A stretch of 5,746 nt of DNA. Source: Nitrospirota bacterium. Its GTDB lineage: Bacteria > Patescibacteriota > Gracilibacteria > UBA1369 > LOWO2-01-FULL-3. The DNA lies in assembly GCA_011682355.1 (NCBI GenBank), contig JAACEU010000044.1, positions 1 through 5,746 of the forward strand, given 5' to 3'. Shown one piece after another: positions 1 to 5,615 of this stretch. Position 1 is the stretch's first letter. Every line of letters begins with the position of its first letter. The notes below the pieces were generated by a model. The model was not told the DNA's origin, made no database searches, and was given only the letters and a program-made list of their open reading frames with translations. The position numbers and the translations under genes are program-made.

Positions 1-1
1 A

Positions 2-844
2 GATTTGAGAGGGATAAACCTCTCCGGATTCGACTTCCGAGTACCTATCCAGGAAGACGACGGAGAATTCACAGAAAACCTCGCAATCCTTTCAAACATC
101 CATTTCGAAGGAGCAATTCTCAGACACTGTACGTTCCAGGACGGAAAAATCCACGATTGCTTCTTTGAACATGCCGACCTAAGTCACGCCGATTTCAAAA
201 ACGCTTCGCTCAACACCTGCGGATTCCAACAGGCAAACTGCTCAGGCATGGATTTGAACGGAGCGAAATTAATAGATTGTAGCTTTATCGACGCAGTGAT
301 AAAAGACGTCAGTACATCAGTCACTCTCGTTGACCAAAAAAGTACATTCGGAAAAGAACTAAAATCCGAAAAAGAGGAAAATTATCATTTCGCCTCAATC
401 GAATACAAACAAATAAAAGAAATGTACAAAAACTCATCGCTTCACGATTTTGCAGATCATTATCATTACAAAGAAATGAGCACTAAAAGAAAAACGCTAA
501 GTCTGAAAAGCCCTGTCAGATGGGCAAATTTCATATTTGGCGACTTGCTTTGCAAATATGGAACCTCGTTTATCAGAGTTATCATGACATCCATCCTCAT
601 CATGGTAATTTGCGCATTTCTTTATACATATAACGCCAGCCTCCTATTTCACAACAAACCCCTGGAATATCATTCGTTCTGGAATTCTCTTTATTTCTCA
701 ATTGTAACTTTCACAACCCTCGGTTATGGAGACTATCACGCCATTGGAGCAATGCGATTCGTGGCGGCGTCAGAAAGTTTTGTGGGAGCCGCACTAATGG
801 CACTTTTCACAGTTATCGTTGCGAGAAACATCATTAGAGATTAG
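2..844 (+). CDS. Pentapeptide-repeat / two-TM potassium-channel fusion protein (5' end missing)
   Basis: Probably a membrane potassium channel with a cytoplasmic pentapeptide-repeat domain. Numbering from the TTG at 5: residues 1-100 show the A(D/N)LxX pentapeptide rhythm (NIHFEGAILRHCTF, HADLSHADFKNASL, MDLNGAKLIDCSF), which folds as a right-handed beta-helix. Residues 125-180 form a charged cytoplasmic linker typical of this architecture. TM1 is about 189-211, a pore helix follows, the selectivity filter TTLGYGD is at 237-243, and TM2 is about 250-274. The protein ends right after TM2, so there is no C-terminal RCK domain. The frame is open to the left edge and the preceding codon is Asp, giving D-L-R-G-I-N-L, a normal repeat unit. 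The TTG at 5 is therefore most likely an internal leucine and the gene starts upstream. The methyltransferase gene follows after 11 bases. Ion selectivity is read from the filter; what the repeat domain senses is unknown. Confidence 0.88.
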   Translation, partial: DLRGINLSGFDFRVPIQEDDGEFTENLAILSNIHFEGAILRHCTFQDGKIHDCFFEHADLSHADFKNASLNTCGFQQANCSGMDLNGAKLIDCSFIDAVIKDVSTSVTLVDQKSTFGKELKSEKEENYHFASIEYKQIKEMYKNSSLHDFADHYHYKEMSTKRKTLSLKSPVRWANFIFGDLLCKYGTSFIRVIMTSILIMVICAFLYTYNASLLFHNKPLEYHSFWNSLYFSIVTFTTLGYGDYHAIGAMRFVAASESFVGAALMALFTVIVARNIIRD

Positions 845-855
845 TATTTGCCGGT

Positions 856-1407
856 ATGAAAAAGAAAATCTCAAACTTATTATCCAAGCTCGAATCAACA
901 CGAAGCATCTATTTCAACATTTCTCCGGAAACTGGAAAATTCCTCAATCTATTAATTAAAAACAGAAAATATCAGCAAATTCTGGAAATAGGAACATCAA
1001 ACGGCTACTCGGGAATCTGGATCGCCGAAGCACTATCACGCACGGGTGGACATTTGCACACAATAGAATCACACGAAAAAAAAAGATACTTTCTGGCCAA
1101 AGAAAATTTCAAATTTTCCGACTTATCGGAACATATCACGCTCATCCTCGGACATGCCCCAAAAGACCTCCCAAAAACTCCCAAAATGTTCGATATGGCG
1201 TTTTTTGATGCAACCAAGGTCGAACATTTAAGCTATTTTAAAGCTATCTCCCCGCGCATAAAAAAAGGAGGAATGATTGTCACCGACAATATGATTTCTC
1301 ACAAAAAAAAACTAAAACCGTATCTGAATCACATACAAAAAAAACCCAACTGGCACAGCCACCTCATACATATTGGTACGGGTCTTTTAATCAGTCTCAA
1401 AAAATGA
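856..1407 (+). CDS. Class I SAM-dependent O-methyltransferase, COMT-like (family 3)
   Basis: Cytoplasmic methyltransferase of the catechol/caffeoyl-CoA O-methyltransferase type, which uses SAM and a divalent metal. Motif I is LEIGTSNGYSGIWIA (43-57), the ribose-binding acidic residue is E71 (HTIES), and FFDATK (116-121) with D118, plus T143-D144-N145, supplies the expected metal ligands (D, D, N). The DAxK...Y spacing (D118, K121, Y126) is also as in the family. At 183 residues it is shorter than the usual 200-220, with a reduced N-terminal helical cap that normally shapes the substrate pocket, so the acceptor cannot be predicted. The start ATG lies 11 bases after the channel stop, so co-transcription is likely; there is no Shine-Dalgarno sequence (upstream TTGCCGGT). 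It ends in TGA, and its last 21 bases overlap the end of the convergent rdgB-like gene. No terminator is visible in this overlap. Confidence 0.88.
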   Translation: MKKKISNLLSKLESTRSIYFNISPETGKFLNLLIKNRKYQQILEIGTSNGYSGIWIAEALSRTGGHLHTIESHEKKRYFLAKENFKFSDLSEHITLILGHAPKDLPKTPKMFDMAFFDATKVEHLSYFKAISPRIKKGGMIVTDNMISHKKKLKPYLNHIQKKPNWHSHLIHIGTGLLISLKK

Positions 1408-1980
1408 TCGCACCGCACGAATTGCTTTTCCCCTGTGACTAACCAAATTCTTCTCGTCTTCGCTCAACGCCGCATACACCTTTTCACACCCTTCAGGTAA
1501 AAAACACGAACTCAGGGGAAGTCCCGGTTGAAGAGGAGCCATCAGTTTTTCAGTAATCAAGCCGCTGGTTTCTCCCTCAAAATACTTCTCCTTACCGCCA
1601 TCAATCAAACATGCGCTACACACAAATTTCGCACCGCGATTCACCTCCCTCTCCATTTTCTTCATAAAATACTCAATCCACTCCTTATCACTTGCAGTCT
1701 CTCCAGCGCCCCACCTGCGCGTCCGAACACCCAACTCCCCCTCCAACGCATCCACCAATATCCCCGAGTCCTCAGCCAACGCCAGCATCCCCACCTTCTC
1801 AGAAAAATACCGAGCCTTCTTGCGCGCATTCTCAAAAAACGTCACCCCATCCTCCACAAAATCCAAATCGTCCACGTCCATATCCCCCAGGAACAAAAGT
1901 TCAAAAGGCAATCCCTCAAAAATTTCGGATATCTCACAAAACTTGCCCGGATTTTTAGTTGCTATCAGGAGTTCTTGCAT
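1387..1980 (-). CDS. rdgB: RdgB/HAM1-family non-canonical purine NTP pyrophosphatase (divergent)
   Basis: Predicted housecleaning enzyme that hydrolyses XTP/dITP/ITP to monophosphates and pyrophosphate, keeping deaminated purines out of DNA and RNA. From the chosen start (197 residues, normal for the family) the motifs are ATKNPGK (7-13), FFENARKKA (48-56), LAEDSGILVDAL (68-79, catalytic Asp D71), GVRTRRWGAG (84-92) and EEK..SHRGKA near 175-186. The ATG at 1980 is preferred because the phosphate-binding loop must lie near the N-terminus; the same frame stays open to 2130, but that extension (PPPRRGRRQ...) comes from the GC-rich repeat of the overlapping gene. ATGs at 2001 and 2004 are possible alternatives. 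The start lies 26 bases inside the 3' end of the sigma-like gene, suggesting translational coupling. The usual GFGYDPIF base-recognition segment reads GLPLSSCF at 153-160, so specificity may differ or be weakened. Confidence 0.88.
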   Translation of the reverse strand: MQELLIATKNPGKFCEISEIFEGLPFELLFLGDMDVDDLDFVEDGVTFFENARKKARYFSEKVGMLALAEDSGILVDALEGELGVRTRRWGAGETASDKEWIEYFMKKMEREVNRGAKFVCSACLIDGGKEKYFEGETSGLITEKLMAPLQPGLPLSSCFLPEGCEKVYAALSEDEKNLVSHRGKAIRAVRSFFETD

Positions 1981-3223
1981 ATTTTTTAATTCGCCATTCA
2001 TCATTTTTTCTGGCAAACCTATATTCCAGCAACCACCCCGGGACGTCAACCTCAACAAACACATCTCCGGCCTGCTTGTCCCGCCCTGGCGGCGACCCCG
2101 CCTTGGCGGCGGTTTTGGCGTACACAACATTCATTTCCCGAACCTCAAAATAATCGCAAATCCGGTTTGTAATGCCTTTATCAATACTTCGATGAACACT
2201 ATCGCTCATTTTCCCGTCATACTCGACCTCAATTTCACAAGTATTCACATACCCCCTCTTCACGCCTCCATCCAAAATTCCCCAAAGAGTCATCCCCACC
2301 AAAACGATTATCCAAATAAACAGAACGACCGGAACCAAAACCAAAACCCCCTTCCACTTATCAATGAAATCGTAAGCGTTTTCTCTTTTCTCAAGCCTGT
2401 GTTTCTGCCTATCTCTCTCCTCTTTTTCCTCCTCCTTCATTTCCTTCACCGCCTCAACAAAAATCTTCGCAGGGTCATTCGACCCCTTTGGCACTTCACC
2501 ACCTCCCTTTACCTCAAACGGGGGTTTTTCTTTCTTTTCCTTCACAATTTTTCCGTTAATCGCAAAGTTTTTTCTCTCAATTCTATTCGTAAAATCCGCT
2601 TTCAAGCTCAATTTCAAAACTTCGGGAACATCAATTTTTTCAAGCTTACGAACTCTCTCAAAAAGCCCGCTCAATTTCCCAAAATATACTTTTTTCTTCT
2701 CATCATCCTCACCGAAAAGCAAAAAATGAGCACGTTTTAGAACTCGATAAATCTTCGGTCCCAATTTTCCCTCCTCAATCCCCAAAATCGTAATCAAATC
2801 ACCGTCCGCAACCTCCTCAAAAAACTTTAATCTCAAAATTTCCCTCTCCTCCAAAGACAACTTCTTCACCATTTTATCCACTTTTTCCACAATACCATCG
2901 TCACTCTCTTTTCCTTCTCCTGAAACGGTAATCAACCCTTGTTGCCCTGGAAACGAAGCTTTTGCAATATAATCCCAAATCCGCGGTTTCGCCAAACTAT
3001 AAAGCCATATCACATAACCCACATCCGTAGGAGTACTGCGAATTTGCCCAAGCGCATCCAAAAACGTCAATCTCACGATCTTCTCGACCTCCTGCCTATC
3101 GGCAACACGCCTCGCCACATATTTATAAATATCCTGAAAATTCGCCTCAAACAAAAGCAAAAACTTCTTGCTGTCCCCTCCCTTCATACTGTCTATACAC
3201 TGTCGTTCGACATATAAATCCAT
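1955..3223 (-). CDS. Membrane-anchored ECF-sigma-like protein with extracytoplasmic domain
   Basis: Likely a one-piece membrane transcription regulator. Residues 20-88 resemble sigma region 2: FEANFQDIYKYVARRV, then VEKIVRLTFLDAL in place of the usual AEDxVQxxFLxA, then WLYSLAKPRIWDYI in place of WLYxIARNxxxDxxR. Residues 115-168 resemble region 4, KLSLEEREILRLKFFEEV followed by a degenerate helix-turn-helix (LITILGIEEGKLGPKIYRVLKRA). A lysine/glutamate-rich linker (175-290) with a predicted coiled coil near 255-285 leads to one TM segment (292-317, VLVLVPVVLFIWIIVLVG). The C-terminal 105 residues would lie outside, with two cysteines (C329, C356) and a beta-rich end (GDVFVEVDVPGW, WRIKKYART). 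The positive-inside rule (K290/K291 before the TM) supports N-in, C-out. No separate anti-sigma gene is adjacent. It has its own promoter and overlaps rdgB by 26 bases. The sigma assignment rests on pattern recognition; the degenerate motifs leave open that it no longer binds polymerase or DNA. Confidence 0.72.
   Translation of the reverse strand: MDLYVERQCIDSMKGGDSKKFLLLFEANFQDIYKYVARRVADRQEVEKIVRLTFLDALGQIRSTPTDVGYVIWLYSLAKPRIWDYIAKASFPGQQGLITVSGEGKESDDGIVEKVDKMVKKLSLEEREILRLKFFEEVADGDLITILGIEEGKLGPKIYRVLKRAHFLLFGEDDEKKKVYFGKLSGLFERVRKLEKIDVPEVLKLSLKADFTNRIERKNFAINGKIVKEKKEKPPFEVKGGGEVPKGSNDPAKIFVEAVKEMKEEEKEERDRQKHRLEKRENAYDFIDKWKGVLVLVPVVLFIWIIVLVGMTLWGILDGGVKRGYVNTCEIEVEYDGKMSDSVHRSIDKGITNRICDYFEVREMNVVYAKTAAKAGSPPGRDKQAGDVFVEVDVPGWLLEYRFARKNDEWRIKKYARTPDSN
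2080..2111. repeat. Tandem GC-rich palindromes inside the sigma-like gene
   Basis: Two near-identical 12-base palindromes, CCGCC-CT-GGCGG (2081-2092) and CCGCC-TT-GGCGG (2098-2109), lie in a 15-base direct repeat with a 17-base period (2080-2094 and 2097-2111, one mismatch). The block is far more GC-rich than the surrounding gene. On the minus strand it encodes the Ala/Gly/Pro stretch of about residues 371-383 (TAAKAGSPPGRDK), which sits between two predicted beta strands of the extracytoplasmic domain. This is the expected signature of a small palindromic element tolerated in a surface loop. Since 17 is not a multiple of three, the two copies are read in different frames. Confidence 0.75.
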
Positions 3224-3230
3224 AAATATT

Positions 3231-3254
3231 TAACTTTAAAAATGACTTTAAAAA
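3231..3254. repeat. 12-base direct repeat at the start of the sigma-like transcript
   Basis: On the plus strand TAACTTTAAAAA (3231-3242) is followed directly by TGACTTTAAAAA (3243-3254), with 11 of 12 bases identical. It lies between the -10 box and the start codon of the minus-strand sigma-like gene, covering about +1 to +24 of its transcript. It may be a regulator-binding site or simply slippage in AT-rich DNA. Confidence 0.6.
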
Positions 3255-3261
3255 GGTTCTC

Positions 3262-3290
3262 TTTATCCCACAACCAGCACAACATGTCAA
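3262..3290 (-). promoter_or_regulatory. Sigma-70-type promoter for the sigma-like/rdgB unit
   Basis: Reading the minus strand, a perfect -35 TTGACA (3290-3285) is separated by 17 bases from GATAAA (3267-3262, four of six matches to TATAAT), with a TGn extended -10 directly before it. The start of transcription is predicted near 3255, leaving a leader of about 32 bases before the ATG at 3223 with no Shine-Dalgarno motif. The promoter lies in the 77-base gap after the ASCH-like gene, so the sigma-like gene need not depend on upstream transcription. Confidence 0.65.
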
Positions 3291-3300
3291 CAGCAACGCA

Positions 3301-4167
3301 CTACTCAATCAATTCGAATTCAAAAAGCACCAAGTTATCTTTTCCATCCAGGTCTTTTCCACAATACGTAGAACTTTTAAACATTCTTCGAGCTACAATC
3401 TGTGCATCCCTCGGCGCCAGTGGTAACCACTTCTCCAACTCATCACCTTCTTTATTTATCAAATCATTAATATTTTTATGCGATGTAACTCGTTTTACCT
3501 TTACACGAACCGTTTCTTCATCACTCACAAGAAAAGTTTCATCACCTTCTGTTAACTGTGGAAAATCATCTCCATTAACACTTATTTCCATACTAACTTC
3601 CTTATCTTTTATATATCCAATACGAGACCCTATAACTTTAACATTTTTTCCACTCACCTTGCTTTCTGGCCTTGTTACGCCTACAAATTCCCCGGTCATT
3701 CTAGCAATAGGTATTCGCCCGGTAGTTGAAACCGAACCAAGATCCATTGTTCCATCGTCATCTATCTGAGCAAAATCTCTCATTAATCCCTTTAAGTCTC
3801 CTTGCCTGGGCTTCATTGCTCCATCGTCAAAGTCTCTCATTAAATCCTTTAAGTCTCCATCTCCAAAAAACCTTCCTTCTTTCGGTTTTTGTTCTTTCAC
3901 CGTTTCTTCGCTAACCATTCCGGCATTCCTACAGGCCGCATTAAAAACATCCAACAGCCTCTCTACTTTCCCTCCCTTCCCCTCTTCCAAAAACTCCCCT
4001 TCCAGCCTGTTTCTCACCGACAAAAAAATCTCCAAAACTGCCGGATCGTTATCGTCAAGAAGCTGTAGAATTCTTTTGGGACTATAAAAAAAATCCTCCC
4101 TTAAAATCGTATCAAAAAGATCATTTTCATCTATCCCCTCTGCAAATTTTCGTGTTTTGTCTCCCAT
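3301..4167 (-). CDS. Uncharacterised protein with repeated acidic motif and probable ASCH (PUA-like) C-terminal domain
   Basis: Not a gene I can name. The 288-residue protein has no signal peptide or membrane segment and is probably cytoplasmic. Residues 1-85 look alpha-helical (LFDTILREDFFY, KRILQLLDDNDPAVLEIFLSV, VERLLDVFNAACRNAG). Residues 104-141 hold two copies of a short motif, GDLKDLMRDF..DDGAM and GDLKGLMRDF..DDDGTM. Residues 175-288 resemble ASCH domains, which are RNA/nucleotide-binding barrels of the PUA type: a strand MEISVNGDD, then LTEGDETFLV and VRVKVKRVTSHKNINDLI, a helical stretch, and a terminal strand NLVLFEFELIE. The typical GEKTIE motif before the first strand is not clear, so this assignment is moderate. 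The ATG at 4167 follows a strong promoter by a leader of about 22 bases, without a good ribosome-binding site. Downstream, the sigma-like gene begins after 77 bases with its own promoter. A functional link to it is possible but unproven. Confidence 0.7.
   Translation of the reverse strand: MGDKTRKFAEGIDENDLFDTILREDFFYSPKRILQLLDDNDPAVLEIFLSVRNRLEGEFLEEGKGGKVERLLDVFNAACRNAGMVSEETVKEQKPKEGRFFGDGDLKDLMRDFDDGAMKPRQGDLKGLMRDFAQIDDDGTMDLGSVSTTGRIPIARMTGEFVGVTRPESKVSGKNVKVIGSRIGYIKDKEVSMEISVNGDDFPQLTEGDETFLVSDEETVRVKVKRVTSHKNINDLINKEGDELEKWLPLAPRDAQIVARRMFKSSTYCGKDLDGKDNLVLFEFELIE
3745..3858 (-). repeat. Intragenic direct repeat encoding GDLKxLMRDF..DDG(A/T)M
   Basis: Copy one spans 3858-3814 (residues 104-118) and copy two 3801-3745 (residues 123-141). 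At DNA level the plus strand shows TCTCTCATTAA followed by CCTTTAAGTCTCC in both copies with one or two changes, and TCCATCGTCA recurs at the far end. Copy two carries a 12-base insertion encoding AQID or an equivalent four residues. The near identity points to recent duplication of a peptide that probably forms a short amphipathic helix followed by an acidic turn. Confidence 0.8.
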
Positions 4168-4196
4168 AATTCCAAATAGTTAACCACAAGGAGCAC

Positions 4197-4224
4197 ATTC
4201 TACAAAAATCTCTATTTTTGTCAA
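4197..4224 (-). promoter_or_regulatory. Strong promoter of the ASCH-like gene
   Basis: On the minus strand a perfect TTGACA (4224-4219) is followed after 16 bases by TAGAAT (4202-4197, five of six matches to TATAAT). Transcription should start near 4190, about 22 bases before the ATG at 4167. The spacer between the boxes is occupied by the palindrome at 4202-4221. Confidence 0.72.
4202..4221. promoter_or_regulatory. Operator-like palindrome between -35 and -10 boxes
   Basis: ACAAAAAT-CTCT-ATTTTTGT is a perfect inverted repeat with 8-base arms and a 4-base centre. It fills the spacer of the minus-strand promoter and touches both hexamers, the classic place for a repressor dimer site. An AT-only stem of this type would be a poor terminator. 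No regulator of the dimeric HTH type is encoded in the window, so the binding protein is unknown. Confidence 0.5.
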
Positions 4225-4235
4225 GCCCCCTCTTC

Positions 4236-4264
4236 TTGAAACTCAAAAACAACTCTGATACTGT
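4236..4264 (+). promoter_or_regulatory. Promoter of ugd, apparently leaderless
   Basis: TTGAAA (4236-4241, five of six matches to TTGACA), a 17-base spacer, and TACTGT (4259-4264), preceded by TGA at 4256-4258, form an extended -10 promoter. The -10 box has only three of six consensus bases but keeps T1, A2 and the final T. Transcription would begin 6-8 bases after the -10 box, at or next to the A of the ATG at 4272, leaving no room for a ribosome-binding site. Confidence 0.5.
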
Positions 4265-4271
4265 CAAGACC

Positions 4272-5609
4272 ATGAAAATCGCAATTATTGGAACCGGATA
4301 TGTCGGACTCACTACAGGTGCATGCCTCGCAGATGTTGGTCATGACGTTTTTTGTGTAGACATTGATAAAGAAAAAATCGAAAATCTCAAAAAAGGAATT
4401 ATTCCAATCTACGAACCCGGATTGGAAAAATTAGTCCGGAAAAATAAGATAAATTTCACAACAGATCCGGCAGAAGCAATCAAATCTTCTGAAATAATAA
4501 TCTCCGCCGTCGGAACACCGATGGGCCGCGACCACAACGCCGACCTAAAGTACGTCAAAGAAGTCGCAAAAACCTTCGGAATCCACGCAAATAACCACAA
4601 AGTTTTCATAAACAAATCCACAGTTCCGGTCGGGACAGGAGAAATGTGCAAAACTATAATCAACGAAGAATTTGCAAAAAGAAACGCCGACTTCGGATTC
4701 GAAATCATCTCAAATCCGGAATTTTTGAGAGAAGGAACCGCAATTCAAGACACGATGAAACCTGATCGAATAGTCATTGGAACAGAATCTGAAAAAGCCC
4801 AAGAAACAATGAAAAAACTCTACGATTCATTCGACACGCCAATCCTTTTCACAGATATAAAAACCGCAGAAATCATCAAATACGCCGCAAATTCTTTCCT
4901 CGCAACCAAAATCAGCTTCATCAACGAAATCGCTGACTTCTGCGAACATTCGGGCGGAAACATCAAAGACGTCGCAAAAGGAATCGGCCTCGACAAACGC
5001 ATCGGAGACAAATTCCTAAACGCCGGAATCGGTTACGGAGGAAGCTGTTTGCCAAAAGACGTGAAAGCATTAATCCAAAAAGGACAAGAATTCAACTGCG
5101 ATTTTTCACTACTAAAAGCCGCCGAAGAAATCAACAAAAGCCAAAAACTCCTCCTTTTCAAAAAATTACAAAAACACTTGGGATCATTGGAGGGAAAATT
5201 AATCGGAATCTGGGGGCTGTCCTTCAAACCGAAAACTGATGACATGCGAGAAGCGCCATCCCTCACAATCATCAAAAACCTTCAATCCTCAGGCGCATAC
5301 ATCAAGGCCTACGACCCAAAAGGCACAGAAAACGCAAAAAAACTAATCGAAACTTTCAACATAGACTTCTCGGCTTCCGCCCTGGAAGCGGCAAAAGAGG
5401 TAGACGCATTGCTAATCCTCACGGAATGGCAAGAATTCATAGACACTGACCTCCAAGCCCTAAAATCCACAATGAAAACTCCGCTAATCCTCGACGGAAG
5501 AAATATTTTCAACAAATCGGTCGTCGAAAAAGCCGGATTCAAATATGTCGGAATCGGACAAAGCGAACAAAAAACTCCGGAATTGGAAAGAATTCTGGAA
5601 AAAGTCTAA
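4272..5609 (+). CDS. ugd: UDP-glucose 6-dehydrogenase
   Basis: Cytoplasmic NAD-dependent enzyme that oxidises UDP-glucose twice to UDP-glucuronate, a precursor for capsule, exopolysaccharide and other envelope glycans. The 445 residues match the family's usual size. The Rossmann motif GTGYVG is at 7-12, followed by the NAD-ribose acidic residues VDID (29-32). STVPVGT is at 116-122, NPEFLREG at 148-155, EIIKYAANSFLATKISF with K203 and N207 lies in the central helix, and the active-site GYGGSCLPKD is at 254-263 with catalytic C259. The C-terminal UDP-binding domain contains LSFKPKTDDMREAPS (315-329), DP (348-349) and LDGRNIF (407-413). All expected catalytic residues are present. The frame is open back to a TTG at 4218, but the ATG at 4272 puts the nucleotide-binding strand at the N-terminus as in homologues. 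It is divergent from the ASCH-like gene and convergent with the gene at the right edge. No other sugar-nucleotide gene is visible, so its polysaccharide pathway lies elsewhere or outside the window. Confidence 0.96.
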   Translation: MKIAIIGTGYVGLTTGACLADVGHDVFCVDIDKEKIENLKKGIIPIYEPGLEKLVRKNKINFTTDPAEAIKSSEIIISAVGTPMGRDHNADLKYVKEVAKTFGIHANNHKVFINKSTVPVGTGEMCKTIINEEFAKRNADFGFEIISNPEFLREGTAIQDTMKPDRIVIGTESEKAQETMKKLYDSFDTPILFTDIKTAEIIKYAANSFLATKISFINEIADFCEHSGGNIKDVAKGIGLDKRIGDKFLNAGIGYGGSCLPKDVKALIQKGQEFNCDFSLLKAAEEINKSQKLLLFKKLQKHLGSLEGKLIGIWGLSFKPKTDDMREAPSLTIIKNLQSSGAYIKAYDPKGTENAKKLIETFNIDFSASALEAAKEVDALLILTEWQEFIDTDLQALKSTMKTPLILDGRNIFNKSVVEKAGFKYVGIGQSEQKTPELERILEKV

Positions 5610-5615
5610 GCGGCA

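Noticed and set aside
5..7. TTG at 5 as the true start of the channel gene
   Set aside because: The frame is open to the edge and the TTG lies at a leucine position of the pentapeptide pattern, so the gene most likely begins outside the window.
1405..1407. TGA read as glycine (alternative code)
   Set aside because: The methyltransferase is complete at this TGA and reading through gives no conserved continuation; other genes use TAA or TAG, so evidence is limited but favours TGA as stop.
1981..2130. N-terminal extension of rdgB back to an ATG at 2130
   Set aside because: The added 50 residues are a different-frame reading of the GC-rich palindromic block and sigma-like gene; the conserved ATKNPGK loop belongs near the N-terminus.
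1820..2740. Long plus-strand open frame (306 residues) opposite the sigma-like and rdgB genes
   Set aside because: It is low-complexity (Ser/Pro/Asn/Phe-rich), has no recognisable domain, and mirrors two minus-strand genes with clear motifs; it is a shadow of their base composition.
4262..4267. A second minus-strand TTGACA upstream of the ASCH-like gene
   Set aside because: No acceptable -10 box lies 16-18 bases downstream, and its bases overlap the plus-strand -10 of ugd; the TTGACA at 4219-4224 has a good partner.
4218..4271. TTG start giving ugd 18 extra residues
   Set aside because: The extension would include the promoter elements and is not expected in this family; the ATG at 4272 begins directly with the Rossmann strand.
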